In this document: piece after piece, positions 26,644 to 34,540 of the stretch
How positions within the stretch are numbered: the stretch's first letter is position 1
How the letters are laid out: every line of letters begins with the position of its first letter
Assembly: GCF_002831585.1 (NCBI RefSeq)
Contig: NZ_CP025113.1
Span: forward strand, 620,001-684,000
DNA: 64,000 bases
Direction: 5' to 3'
Source: Bradyrhizobium sp. SK17
GTDB lineage: Bacteria; Pseudomonadota; Alphaproteobacteria; Rhizobiales; Xanthobacteraceae
Notes under the pieces: model-generated
Database searches by the model: none
The model's input: the letters and a program-made list of their open reading frames with translations, nothing else
Told to the model about the DNA's origin: nothing
Program-made: the position numbers and the translations under genes

Positions 26644-27529
26644 AATGCCAGTCGGTGATCTCGGTGACGAGATCGATGAAGGTCCGCACCTTCGCCGACA
26701 ACAGCCGGGACGTCGGATAGACCACATGGATCGGCACCGGCGGCTGCTCGAACGCGGCGAGCACGATTCGGAGCCGCTTCGCTTTCAGCGATTCGGCCGC
26801 CTGATAGGCCATCACCCGGGTCAATCCGCCGTCCTGCTCGGCATACTGGATGGCAGCATCCGAACTGTTGCTGGTGAAACGGGGCGTCGGGGTGATGCGG
26901 ATCTCCTGGCCGTCTTCCATGAAGCGCCAGTCCGGGGTCGCGGTCATGGCGCCAAACTGGATGGTGTCGTGGGAGGCCAAGTCGGCCGGCCGCTTCGGCT
27001 CGCCGCGGCGCTTGAGATAGCCATGCGACGCCACCACGATGCGGCGCATCTGGCCGACATGCCGCGCCACCAGGGTCGAATCCGGCAGGTGCCCGAGCCT
27101 GACCGCGAGGTCGACGCCGTCCTCGACGAGGTTGATGCGGCGATCCGATAGCCGCAGGTCGACACCGACATCGGGATAGCGCTTGAGATAGGCGGAGACG
27201 ACCGGGCTGACATGCAGCCGTCCGAAACCGAACGGCGCCGAGATCGCCAGCCGGCCCTCGGGACGGGTGCGCTCGCTCTCCACCGCGTCCTCGGCCTCCT
27301 CGACATCGGCGAGGATCCGCCGCGCCCGCTCCAGATAGCGCGCGCCGGCATCGGTCAGCGTCACCTGCCGGGTGGTCCGCTGCAACAGCCGCGCCCCGAG
27401 CCGCTCCTCCAGCGCCGCGATCAGCCGGGTGATGCCCGATGGCGACAGGCCGAGCTTGCGGGCGGCGGGGGCGAACCCTTGCAGGTCGGCCACCGCGACA
27501 AAGGCCTGCATGGCGTCGATCCGGTCCAT
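26636..27529 (-). CDS. LysR-family transcriptional regulator
   Basis: This 297-residue regulator has an N-terminal winged helix (MDRIDAMQAFVAVADLQGFA, then RKLGLSPSGITRLIAALEERLG) and a C-terminal effector domain. ATG 27529 is preferred to an upstream codon at 27565. It is close to the LysR subgroup often called AaeR/YhcS-like, but its effector is unknown. It is divergent from the PNPOx-like gene across a 118-bp spacer holding a T-N11-A type dyad, so that gene is its likely target. Confidence 0.9.
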   Translation of the reverse strand: MDRIDAMQAFVAVADLQGFAPAARKLGLSPSGITRLIAALEERLGARLLQRTTRQVTLTDAGARYLERARRILADVEEAEDAVESERTRPEGRLAISAPFGFGRLHVSPVVSAYLKRYPDVGVDLRLSDRRINLVEDGVDLAVRLGHLPDSTLVARHVGQMRRIVVASHGYLKRRGEPKRPADLASHDTIQFGAMTATPDWRFMEDGQEIRITPTPRFTSNSSDAAIQYAEQDGGLTRVMAYQAAESLKAKRLRIVLAAFEQPPVPIHVVYPTSRLLSAKVRTFIDLVTEITDWHFS

Positions 27530-27553
27530 GGCACTATTGCATATTCGGCAACA

Positions 27554-27570
27554 GTGAAGTGTCAATTCAC
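27554..27570. promoter_or_regulatory. LysR-type binding dyad
   Basis: GTGAA-N7-TTCAC lies between the divergent lysR and PNPOx-like genes, 25 bases from the lysR start. It matches the T-N11-A form of LysR-binding sites. The assignment rests on form and place only. Confidence 0.5.
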
Positions 27571-27647
27571 AAGATTGCCTGCGAACCGGAAATACCCATG
27601 TTGCGGTGTGAGGACGGCCCCTTTGTCGCCGGTGGCGGGAGGCTCAG

Positions 27648-28283
27648 ATGTCAGAGGTTCGCAGCTATTCGAGCGATGTCGGGTTCACCCCTGCGGTGAA
27701 GGAAATCCAGACCCGCAAGGGTTCGCGCGCAACCTATGCCGAAGTCGAGGCCCATGGCGGCTGGCAGACCGAGGTCGACGAGAACCTCGCGGCCTTCCTC
27801 GCCAACACCAACAGCTTCTATCTCGCGACCGCCTCTGCGGAGGGACAGCCCTACATCCAGCATCGTGGCGGACCGAAGGGGTTCGTCAAGGTGCTCGACA
27901 AGCACACCATCGCGTTCGCCGATTACAGCGGCAACCGGCAGTTCATCTCCCAGGGCAATCTCTCGGAGAACCCGAAGGCCTATATCTTCATGATGAACTA
28001 TGCGTATCGGCAGCGGGTGAAGATCTGGGGCGAGGCGCGCGTGGTGGAGGACGACCCGGCCCTGATGCGGGCGCTGATGCCGCAAGGCTATCGCGCGCGG
28101 CCCGAGCAGGTGATCCTGTTCAAGGTCATGGCCTGGGACACCAACTGCCCGCAACACATCCCGCAGAAGTTCGATGCCGCTGATGTCGCCACCGCGCTCA
28201 GCTCGCGCGATCAGCGCATCGCCGAGCTGGAGGCGGAGCTGGCCGCATTGAAGGGCCAGCCCGCACCTGTTGCGCCGGCTTAA
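27648..28283 (+). CDS. Pyridoxamine 5'-phosphate oxidase-fold flavoprotein
   Basis: This 211-residue protein has the split-barrel FMN-binding fold of the PNPOx-like group, with the core around FLANTNSFYLATASAEGQPYIQHRGGPKGF and FADYSGNRQFISQGNL read in parts. The last 30 residues (SSRDQRIAELEAELAALKGQ) look like a short coiled coil. Members bind FMN, F420 or haem and act as small redox enzymes. The cofactor and substrate are unknown. It is divergent from lysR, and its 3' end overlaps the convergent GST gene by four bases. Confidence 0.8.
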   Translation: MSEVRSYSSDVGFTPAVKEIQTRKGSRATYAEVEAHGGWQTEVDENLAAFLANTNSFYLATASAEGQPYIQHRGGPKGFVKVLDKHTIAFADYSGNRQFISQGNLSENPKAYIFMMNYAYRQRVKIWGEARVVEDDPALMRALMPQGYRARPEQVILFKVMAWDTNCPQHIPQKFDAADVATALSSRDQRIAELEAELAALKGQPAPVAPA

Positions 28284-29011
28284 GCCGCCTGCTGCTGCAA
28301 CGGCTCCCAGGCGAATTCGGGATAATATTGCTGCATCATCCGGCCGACATAGGCGGTGAGATTGTCGAACTTCTCGGTGCGCTCGCGCAGCGGCGAATCG
28401 AAGAACGGCGTCAAGATTCCCGCCAGCGCGCCGAATGCCGTGGCGTCAGTCCCGCACGGCGCATTGCCCATCAGATAGGGCTTGTCACCGAGTTGCACCG
28501 ACAGCGCGAACAGCGAACGCATGGCGACATCGACATCCTCGTCGGGACCGTGACGGCCGAGCCCGCTCAAGAGATAGTTCTCGGCAACCCGGAACTGGGC
28601 GTCCTCGCGCATCTTGTCGCGCATGTGGTCGGGCGCGCCGTCGAAGAAATGCGCCGGCCCCTTGGCGAAATTGGTGTCGTCGACCCAGCGCGCGCCGACC
28701 AGCGCCCAATAGATGTGATGCTCGATCATGCGCTCGAAGGCCCAGGCCTGGGCGCGCGCCTGCAAGCTGAGCGGCGCGTCGAAGTCGAAGCCGTATTTGC
28801 CCTCGATATGGGCGCGGATGAATGTCGAGTCGGCGATCGTCTCGCCGTCGTCGGCGATGAACGGCAGCTGGCCCTTGGGTGAGGCCGGCGGCATCGCCTT
28901 TTCCTTGGTGTAGGCAAGCCCGGCCATCTTGAGCTGGACCTCGGTCTTGGTCACGAAGGGGCTGATTTCCGGCAGACCGAAGCCCGTGCCAAAGCCAAAA
29001 AGCGTAATCAT
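28280..29011 (-). CDS. Glutathione S-transferase family protein (first GST/WYL pair)
   Basis: This 243-residue protein has a thioredoxin-like N-terminal domain (MITLFGFGTGFGLPEISPFV, with GQLPFIADDGETIADST as the glutathione-binding cis-Pro and ES/DS region) and an all-helical C-terminal domain. It probably conjugates or reduces electrophiles with glutathione in the cytoplasm. ATG 29011 has GGAG at good spacing. A 24-bp near-palindrome lies 48 bases upstream and is repeated before the WYL regulator gene at 29468, which suggests that regulator controls it. Confidence 0.85.
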   Translation of the reverse strand: MITLFGFGTGFGLPEISPFVTKTEVQLKMAGLAYTKEKAMPPASPKGQLPFIADDGETIADSTFIRAHIEGKYGFDFDAPLSLQARAQAWAFERMIEHHIYWALVGARWVDDTNFAKGPAHFFDGAPDHMRDKMREDAQFRVAENYLLSGLGRHGPDEDVDVAMRSLFALSVQLGDKPYLMGNAPCGTDATAFGALAGILTPFFDSPLRERTEKFDNLTAYVGRMMQQYYPEFAWEPLQQQAA

Positions 29012-29058
29012 ATGAAGCTCCCGATCGCCTGTGGTCGTAAATTGAGGCTAGCCGCCCC

Positions 29059-29082
29059 CTGCTGCCAGCATGGTGTCAGCAG
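29059..29082. promoter_or_regulatory. Operator copy A (CTGCTGCCA...TGTCAGCAG), upstream of GST
   Basis: A 24-bp near-palindrome, CTGCTGCCA-N6-TGTCAGCAG, overlaps the 3' end of the small gene at 29076 and precedes the GST gene. It lies in a 42-bp block that recurs, with a few changes, at 29346-29387. It is a probable binding site of the WYL regulator. Confidence 0.65.
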
Positions 29083-29309
29083 TAGTGGCATTCACTGTCG
29101 AGCGGGCCTGCGGGTGCGAGGCGGCGAACCGCCTCGCGAGCCCGCTTGACCAGCCGCGACCGCCCGTAGGACCAGACCGTGCCGATCGACTGGGCGACCA
29201 GCGCCACCAGGGCCCAGCGCAGATCGCCGGAGGTGGAGTAGACCGTGACCAATTGTTCCAGCGCAAAGCTGCGCGCCTGCCGGAAACCGAGTTCATCAAG
29301 ATTCGTCAT
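29076..29309 (-). CDS. Small protein of unknown function
   Basis: This 77-residue protein (MTNLDELGFRQARSFALEQL...) starts at ATG 29309, behind GAAGGGAA. It has a moderately hydrophobic middle (WALVALVAQSIGTVWSYG) and a basic C-terminal half ending in CHYC. I recognise no family. It lies between the two operator copies, in the same direction as the GST gene, so it is probably part of the same regulated unit. The middle segment may associate with a membrane but is short for a firm transmembrane call. Confidence 0.6.
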   Translation of the reverse strand: MTNLDELGFRQARSFALEQLVTVYSTSGDLRWALVALVAQSIGTVWSYGRSRLVKRAREAVRRLAPAGPLDSECHYC

Positions 29310-29355
29310 GGACAAATTCCCTTCACTTGAGGTGTTGTCCTGATATAGCCCCCAC

Positions 29356-29379
29356 CTGCTGCCAACATGCTGTCAGCAG
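29356..29379. promoter_or_regulatory. Operator copy B (CTGCTGCCA...TGTCAGCAG), upstream of WYL regulator
   Basis: The second copy of the 24-bp near-palindrome, CTGCTGCCA-N6-TGTCAGCAG, lies in the divergent spacer between the 77-residue gene and the WYL regulator gene. TGATATAG just before it is a candidate -10 element. It suggests autoregulation. Confidence 0.65.
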
Positions 29380-29467
29380 CAGTGACAGGGCGCGCGAAAA
29401 GCCGACGCGTTGCGACGCTGCGAGAACCGTCAAGACAGATGCAAGAGAGCGACCAAAGAGAACTGCC

Positions 29468-30166
29468 ATGAGACGCGCCGACCGGCTGTTTCAGATCATC
29501 CAGGTGCTCCGCCGCACCCGTAAGCCCTTGACTGCGGACGCGATCGCAGCCGAGCTCGAGACATCGAAGCGGACCATCTATCGCGACATCGCGAGCCTGA
29601 TCGAGCAGCGGGTGCCGATCCGCGGCGAGGCTGGCATGGGCTACATCCTCGAGAAGGGGTTCGACCTGCCGCCTTTGATGCTGACACCCGACGAGATCGA
29701 GGCCTGCGTGCTCGGCGCGCAATGGGTGGTCGGCCACGCCGATCCGGCTCTAGCGCGCGCGGCCGAGGATTTGATGGCCAAGATCGCCGAGACCGTGCCG
29801 GACCGGCTGCGGCCGTTCGTGCTGGAGCCGGCGAGCCGGGCCCGCTCCGCCTGGAACCGGGAGCCCGACCGCATCGACATGGTCAGGACCCGCAGCCAGA
29901 TCCATGAAGGCAAGAAGATCACGCTGAGCTATCGCGACGAGCACGGCCGCGACTCTGAACGAACGGTCTGGCCGATCGCGGTCGGCTATCACGAAGCGGT
30001 ACGGCTGCTCGCCGCCTGGTGTGAGCTGCGCAAGGATTTCCGGAGCTTCCGCACCGACCGCGTGGTGACGGCTGTCTATCACGACGAGAAATATCCGGAG
30101 CGGCGCGACCTGCTCAGGGCGCGCTGGCGGCGCAGCCTGGTGTGGGAAGCGCCGAGGGACACCTGA
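29468..30166 (+). CDS. YafY-type HTH-WYL transcriptional regulator (first pair)
   Basis: This 232-residue regulator has an N-terminal winged helix (MRRADRLFQIIQVLRRTRKP, then ETSKRTIYRDIASLIEQ) and a C-terminal WYL-type ligand-sensing domain (KKITLSYRDEHGRDSERTVWP read in parts, then VRLLAAWCELRKDFRSFRTDRV). ATG 29468 fits the family start. It probably represses the small gene, the GST gene and itself through the two operator copies. WYL domains sense nucleic-acid fragments or small ligands; none can be named here. It overlaps the next gene by one base. Confidence 0.9.
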   Translation: MRRADRLFQIIQVLRRTRKPLTADAIAAELETSKRTIYRDIASLIEQRVPIRGEAGMGYILEKGFDLPPLMLTPDEIEACVLGAQWVVGHADPALARAAEDLMAKIAETVPDRLRPFVLEPASRARSAWNREPDRIDMVRTRSQIHEGKKITLSYRDEHGRDSERTVWPIAVGYHEAVRLLAAWCELRKDFRSFRTDRVVTAVYHDEKYPERRDLLRARWRRSLVWEAPRDT

Positions 30167-30501
30167 TGGCCGACAGCGAAATCGAAGCAGCGGAGACAAG
30201 CCCCTGCCAGTCCTGCGGCGCCTGCTGTAGCTATTCGGAGAACTGGCCGCGCTTCACCATCGAGGACGACGCCGAGCTCGACCTGATCCCACCGCAATTC
30301 GTCAATGCGCGACAGTCGGGCATGCGTTGCGAGGGCGACCGCTGCTCGGCGCTGTCGGGCCGGATCGGGGAAGCGACGCGCTGCGAAATCTATGCGGTGC
30401 GGCCGGAGGTGTGCCGGACCTGCCAGCCGGGCGACGCGGAATGCGCGATGGCGCGGCGCCGGCACGGGCTGCCGCTCATCGCGAGCGCGCAGCCAATCTG
30501 A
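30166..30501 (+). CDS. YkgJ-family cysteine-cluster protein
   Basis: This 111-residue protein has the zinc- or iron-binding cysteine pattern of the YkgJ/Fe-S-oxidoreductase-like family: CQSCGACC near residue 12 and further cysteines in CEGDRC, CEIYAVRPEVCRTC and GDAEC. The RPEVCRTC block is typical. The metal and function are not established for this family. It starts within the stop of the WYL regulator gene (TGATG), so the two are translationally coupled. Confidence 0.82.
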   Translation: MADSEIEAAETSPCQSCGACCSYSENWPRFTIEDDAELDLIPPQFVNARQSGMRCEGDRCSALSGRIGEATRCEIYAVRPEVCRTCQPGDAECAMARRRHGLPLIASAQPI

Positions 30502-30508
30502 CTGGACG

Positions 30509-30910
30509 TTACGCCGTGACCCTGTCGCTCACGTCCTCGTCGTCGAGTTCGTCATCGACAACGGGCGCGAAGGTCGACAGCGGCTTGGTCGACAGCGTGA
30601 TCGGCTTGCGGGCGCCATGCGAAACGGCAGCGGCACGGACCGGCTCACGCGACAGCGCATAGAGCGTCGACCCGACACGGCCGCCGGAATTGACCAGCTC
30701 CCACTCGCTGCAACTCGACGCGATCGCCACCGCGAGCGTGTGCAGATGGCTGCGCCGGTAGCAGAACAGCGCCAGCATCGCCCGGACATCGGGCGCGACG
30801 TTGGCAACCAGCAGCGAAAGCCCGTTCGGATTGGCGCGGTACATCTGGCCGAGCAGGTCGTCCGCAACTGGGCAGGCATCGTTCTCGAAAGCGTCGCGGC
30901 TTGAAAACAT
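30509..30910 (-). CDS. Hypothetical protein
   Basis: This 133-residue protein starts at ATG 30910 behind GAGGGG. It has no signal peptide or membrane segment. The middle (MLALFCYRRSHLHTLAVAIASSC) is hydrophobic and mixed, and the C-terminus is acidic (DDELDDEDVSDRV). I recognise no family. It is convergent with the YkgJ-like gene across seven bases. Base composition is like its neighbours, which supports a real gene. Confidence 0.6.
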   Translation of the reverse strand: MFSSRDAFENDACPVADDLLGQMYRANPNGLSLLVANVAPDVRAMLALFCYRRSHLHTLAVAIASSCSEWELVNSGGRVGSTLYALSREPVRAAAVSHGARKPITLSTKPLSTFAPVVDDELDDEDVSDRVTA

Positions 30911-31079
30911 TTGCAAATCCCCCTCAATCGGGAAGATGCCGCGCAATTCTCTAATGAAAGGTTAACCACGGCCTCCGGTCGCTTCCGAAGCCCCTTGCCC
31001 GTTGCACGCGAATCACATCCGCCCGCCGCGGGCGGATGGTCGGCTGTTCGCAATGCGGGAAGCGGCGTAGGCCGGCCGC

Positions 31080-31472
31080 TCAGTTCGCGGCCATGTAGAT
31101 CGACAGCGCGAAGCCGGTGAGGTGGTGCAGCGCCTGGTCGACCCCGATCAGGGTCCAGAACCAGGGATGGCCGGATTCCAGGGTGACGCCGAAATGCGAC
31201 GCGCAGATGCCTTTGCAGCGATCGACGATGATGTGGATCACGAAGTCGACGAACGCGACATACCAGAACCGCGGCGCCACCACCAGGATCAGCGCCAGCG
31301 CGACCGCGAGGTGGATCAGGCAATGCGCGAGCAACGGCATCGCCCAGCCGGTCTTCTGGTCCTTGCCGATCGCCATCCAGGCGTTCTGCAGCATGAAGTC
31401 GGCAATGATGTGCTTGGCCGTGAGAAGCAACATCCATCCCACCAGGGCACCAACCGACACCGACGATGACAT
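31080..31472 (-). CDS. DUF3307-family membrane protein
   Basis: This 130-residue protein has about four hydrophobic segments and the DUF3307 pattern: an early LLTAKHIIADFMLQN, a middle LAHCLIHLAVALALILV and a late VDQALHHLTGFALSIY, with conserved His and Asp residues that recall metal-binding membrane enzymes. ATG 31472 is preferred to an upstream codon at 31487. Its function is unknown. Confidence 0.8.
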   Translation of the reverse strand: MSSSVSVGALVGWMLLLTAKHIIADFMLQNAWMAIGKDQKTGWAMPLLAHCLIHLAVALALILVVAPRFWYVAFVDFVIHIIVDRCKGICASHFGVTLESGHPWFWTLIGVDQALHHLTGFALSIYMAAN

Positions 31473-31500
31473 GGCAGGAAACAACAAGCTGACGCCCTTT

Positions 31501-31720
31501 ACTTCGATGAATGTGATTGCAAGAAATCCGGGTCAGGCCGTCAGCACAATTCCGCAAAACGAAGCGTGTCTCATTTATGACATCTCCGGCGGCGGAATGC
31601 ACCTGCGGCTCCCTCGAAAATCACATCCCGGTTCTGGCGTCGATAGTGGCGATGGTCATGCGGCACCGCGGCACGGATCGATCGAAGTTAAGGTTACGGC
31701 AGGCCCGCCGGTTTGCATTC
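31501..31720 (+). pseudogene. Possible decayed PilZ-like fragment in a gene-free gap
   Basis: The 365-bp gap between the DUF3307 and TAXI-like genes contains no intact gene. One frame reads CLIYDISGGGMHLRL (about 31567-31611), which resembles the DxSxxG core of PilZ domains; a shift of one base leads into ENHIPVLASIVAMVM, a plausible continuation. This would be a frameshifted remnant of a c-di-GMP-binding protein. The DNA here is also less GC-rich than its neighbours. The resemblance is short, so the call is tentative. Confidence 0.3.
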
Positions 31721-31837
31721 AACCCGGGGAGGTATATCGTCGGCCACATAGGAAATTTTCTTTCTTTTATAGTGATTTACGGTTTCGCCGGGCGGCGCCG
31801 ATCCGGTTGCGGCGAAGTCCCGGACGGGTAATCAGCC

Positions 31838-33238
31838 ATGAGTGCCGAAGCCCTCTCACCTTCGTCGATGCTGCCGCGGCCGCGTCCCCCGGTCGCCAAG
31901 AGCAACCGCGCACAGATCATCATCTTCACCCTGCTGACGCTGCTGCTGAGCGCGATTACCGTGGCTGGCGGCCGGGTCTGGCTGCGCAATTCCGAAACGC
32001 TGGTGTTCGCGGTCGGCGACGCCAAGGGCCCGGAGGCGAAATTCGCGGCCCGCCTCGCCACCGTGCTGAAGGCCAACTCGTCGCGGCTGCGGCTCAAGAT
32101 TTCGCCGAACCCGGACAATGCCAAGGCGCTGGCGCAGTTCGACCGCCGCGACGCTTCGCTTGCGATCCTGCGCACTGACGCCAAGGTGCCGCCGCGCGCC
32201 CGCGCCATCGCGATCCTGGAGCATGACGTGGTGCTGGTGCTCAGCCCCGGCGGCAAGAAGATCAAGTCGCTGCCCGAGCTCAGGAAGAAGAAGATCGCGG
32301 TGGTCGGCGACGGCGAGAACAGCGTCAATTTCGTCCGCAGCGCGCTCGAGATATCCGACAGCCCGGATGCGGCGCAGCGAGTGCAGCAGGCACCGCCGAA
32401 CACGCCGTTCGACAAATTGTTCGCCTCCGGCTTTGCCGCGGTGGTCGCGATCGAGCATGCCTCGAAGATCGTCAAGGACAAGACCTACGAGCAATATGCC
32501 AAGCGCACCGGCGGCTTCACGCTGAACGCGATCGACTCGGCCAAGGCGCTTGCGCGCAAATACCCGGCGATCTCGGAGGAGACCGTCGCGACCGGCATGC
32601 TGTCGGCCTCGCCTGTTATTCCCGACGACGACGTCGACACCATCGGGCTGGAATGGCTGCTGGTCGCGCAGTCCTCGATGTCCACCACGACGGCGGCCGA
32701 GCTCGCCCGCCTGGTCTACGAGAACAAGTCCGAGCTCGCGCTCAACGACGGCTTCGCCTCCAGGATCGAGCCGGCGCCGACCGACAAGGACGCCTTCATC
32801 GTCGCCCATCAGGGCGCCGCCGAATACATCAACGACGACACCAAATCGTTCATGGACCGCTACAGCGACGTGATGTATCTCGGCGCCGCCGCGCTCAGCA
32901 TCATCGGCTCGATCTTCGCCGGGATCTACACCAAGATCACCCGCATCGCGCCGGAGAAGGCCAGCGAGCTGGCGGCGCGGATCCTCGACATCGGCGAACG
33001 CGTCGAGCACACCACCTGCGCCGATCATCTCGACGAATTGCAGGACGAGCTCGAGGCGATCCTGCGCGGCGCGGTGATCGGCCTGCGCGACGGCACCGTC
33101 TCCGGCGACGGGCTCGACACATTCAAGCTCGGCTACGAGCTGGTGCGCGACGAGATCGCGCTGCGCCGCGACCATCTCAAGCGCCACCCGGCGGCCCCGG
33201 ACGATAATCTCGCGGTGGTGAAGAGCGCGAACGGCTGA
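31838..33238 (+). CDS. TAXI-family TRAP solute-binding-like membrane-anchored protein
   Basis: This 466-residue protein has a short proline-rich N-terminus, a membrane segment at about residues 25-45 (IIIFTLLTLLLSAITVAGG), a TAXI/NMT1-like binding domain (VFAVGDAKGPEAKFAARL, then LVLSPGGKKIKSLPELRKKK and VAIEHASKIVKD), and a second membrane segment near residues 345-365 (YLGAAALSIIGSIFAGIY). A cytoplasmic C-terminal region of about 100 residues follows. No TRAP permease gene is nearby, so it may sense a ligand rather than import it. Topology is inferred. Confidence 0.75.
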   Translation: MSAEALSPSSMLPRPRPPVAKSNRAQIIIFTLLTLLLSAITVAGGRVWLRNSETLVFAVGDAKGPEAKFAARLATVLKANSSRLRLKISPNPDNAKALAQFDRRDASLAILRTDAKVPPRARAIAILEHDVVLVLSPGGKKIKSLPELRKKKIAVVGDGENSVNFVRSALEISDSPDAAQRVQQAPPNTPFDKLFASGFAAVVAIEHASKIVKDKTYEQYAKRTGGFTLNAIDSAKALARKYPAISEETVATGMLSASPVIPDDDVDTIGLEWLLVAQSSMSTTTAAELARLVYENKSELALNDGFASRIEPAPTDKDAFIVAHQGAAEYINDDTKSFMDRYSDVMYLGAAALSIIGSIFAGIYTKITRIAPEKASELAARILDIGERVEHTTCADHLDELQDELEAILRGAVIGLRDGTVSGDGLDTFKLGYELVRDEIALRRDHLKRHPAAPDDNLAVVKSANG

Positions 33239-33354
33239 GACCCAAGTCATTCGTTCGGCGTCGTCACCCGCGCATGCGGGTGATCCAGTATTCCCGAGGC
33301 GGTGCCGACGAGCAGACATGTGCAAACTCGCTCCTGTCGTGCTCCACGCGGCGA

Positions 33355-33379
33355 GGAACTTCTCCATCGGCGAGATGTT
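33355..33379 (+). promoter_or_regulatory. EcfG-like promoter of PRC-barrel gene
   Basis: GGAAC (33355-33359) and TGTT (33376-33379) are separated by 16 bases, 27 bases before the ATG of the PRC-barrel gene. The consensus for general-stress sigma factor EcfG of alphaproteobacteria is GGAAC-N16/17-CGTT; one base of the -10 differs. Confidence 0.65.
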
Positions 33380-33406
33380 ACAACTGCCTCAAATGGAGGA
33401 GAGACC

Positions 33407-33796
33407 ATGAAGAAGCTGATTGCAGGATGTGCCATCGCGGCCGGGATGATGACGGCGGTGCATGCCGCGGAGACGATGTCGGCCGCACCTGCCGAAAGCT
33501 GGACCGTTACCAACTACTACAAGCAGTCGGTCTATGATCCGCAGCAGAACAAGATCGGCGACATCGACGATGTGCTGGTCGACAAGTCCGGCAAGGTCAA
33601 TGGCCTGGTGATCGGCGTCGGCGGCTTTCTCGGCGCTGGCGAGAAGGATGTCATCGTTCCCTTCACCGCCGTGAAGACGGCGAAGAAGGACAACAAGTGG
33701 TGGCTCACCTTGAACGAGACCAAGGACGGCCTGAAGTCGGCGCCAGGCTTCAAGTACGACAAGGCAAGCACGACCTGGGTACCGGAAGGCAAGTAA
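33407..33796 (+). CDS. Secreted PRC-barrel domain protein
   Basis: This 129-residue protein has a signal peptide (MKKLIAGCAIAAGMMTAVHA) and one PRC-barrel domain: YDPQQNKIGDIDDVLVD, then GKVNGLVIGVGGFLGAGEKD and IVPFTAVK. It is probably a periplasmic protein. ATG 33407 follows GGAGGAGAG. An EcfG-like promoter lies just upstream and a terminator follows, so it is a single-gene stress unit. PRC-barrel proteins of this kind are common in EcfG regulons of rhizobia; their molecular role is unclear. Confidence 0.85.
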   Translation: MKKLIAGCAIAAGMMTAVHAAETMSAAPAESWTVTNYYKQSVYDPQQNKIGDIDDVLVDKSGKVNGLVIGVGGFLGAGEKDVIVPFTAVKTAKKDNKWWLTLNETKDGLKSAPGFKYDKASTTWVPEGK

Positions 33797-33820
33797 CGAA
33801 GCCGGTCACGTATCCAACAG

Positions 33821-33854
33821 AGCGGGGCCGTATCGATCGGCCCCGCTTCATTTT
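33821..33854 (+). terminator. Intrinsic terminator after PRC-barrel gene
   Basis: A 9-bp stem (GCGGGGCCG with CGGCCCCGC) is followed by TTCATTTT. It ends the PRC-barrel transcript. The rest of the 323-bp gap up to 34119 shows no gene, repeat or clear signal. Confidence 0.85.
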
Positions 33855-34119
33855 GGGTCCGGCGCGGTCGCGGCCCCGGAAACGGGAGCGGTTGGCTCGG
33901 ATATGAGAGCAGAAATCAGAACGCCGTTTGGAACGAAGCGAAACAATGGGAGTCGACTCAGGCCTCCCGATCATAGCCCCCAAGCACATCGGGAGTGGCG
34001 ACCCTTGGTGCCGTAAAACCTCCGGCGCCTTGGGTCGCTGGTTGGCCGATCGGCGTGACAATCCGCGCCAGAATCACGCCCCCGGCATTTCGGCTCACCG
34101 GTGCCGAGCGGCGCTGGCC

Positions 34120-34371
34120 TCATTGCGTTGGATGATCCGTCTCGAAAATGAAGACGACCTTGAACACCGGCCCCGCTTCGGTCCGCACCTCGATTGCGAA
34201 ATCATGGATCGCGAAATCGTGCCGCTCTTCGAGGGTCGCCAAATCCCTGGCCAGTTCGCCGAGGCTGCGCGCTGCTTCTTTTTCGGCGGCCTTTTGATCG
34301 GCCAGCTCCAACCCCTCTTCATCCGGATAGAGCCCGGTGCCGTCCCTGATGTCGAAGTAGAAGCGTGCCAT
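34120..34371 (-). CDS. DUF6894-like small stress protein
   Basis: This 83-residue cytoplasmic protein starts MARFYFDIRDGTGLYPDEEG and matches the small alphaproteobacterial family (DUF6894-like) that shows FxDxRDG and an LxDxxxAxxEAARSL segment; here LELADQKAAEKEAARSLGEL. It ends in a beta-rich VFKVVFIFET. ATG 34371 fits the family start. A good EcfG-like promoter lies 38 bases upstream. Function is unknown. Confidence 0.75.
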   Translation of the reverse strand: MARFYFDIRDGTGLYPDEEGLELADQKAAEKEAARSLGELARDLATLEERHDFAIHDFAIEVRTEAGPVFKVVFIFETDHPTQ

Positions 34372-34408
34372 GCCCGCGCCTCGGCCGTTATCGGCGACAA
34401 TGCTGAAT

Positions 34409-34434
34409 AACGAAACGAGCAAGGAAGCCGTTCC
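34409..34434 (-). promoter_or_regulatory. EcfG-like promoter of DUF6894-like gene
   Basis: On the minus strand GGAAC (34434-34430) and CGTT (34412-34409) are separated by 17 bases, a full match to the EcfG consensus. The -10 lies 37 bases before the ATG. Confidence 0.7.
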
Positions 34435-34540
34435 TAGAGCCTTTCCCGTTCCGTTGGAATCGGAACGGGGGCTCCAGGTCCTTGTCTTGACGCGTTTTCT
34501 TCACGCCAACCGGTATCCACTTCGCTCGAAAGCGCTCTAA
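34435..34540. repeat. Intergenic repeat (tagagc...gagcgctcta family)
   Basis: This unit contains the stem CCCGTTCCG/CGGAACGGG and then the segment with GACGCGTTTTCTTCACGC and ACCGGTATCCACTTCGCT. It is of a type seen in many intergenic regions of Bradyrhizobium. Its right end overlaps the stop of the Crp-like gene. Confidence 0.75.

Noticed and set aside
33880..34119. A gene in the gap between the PRC-barrel terminator and the DUF6894-like gene
   Set aside because: Open frames here have unnatural composition and no ribosome-binding site.
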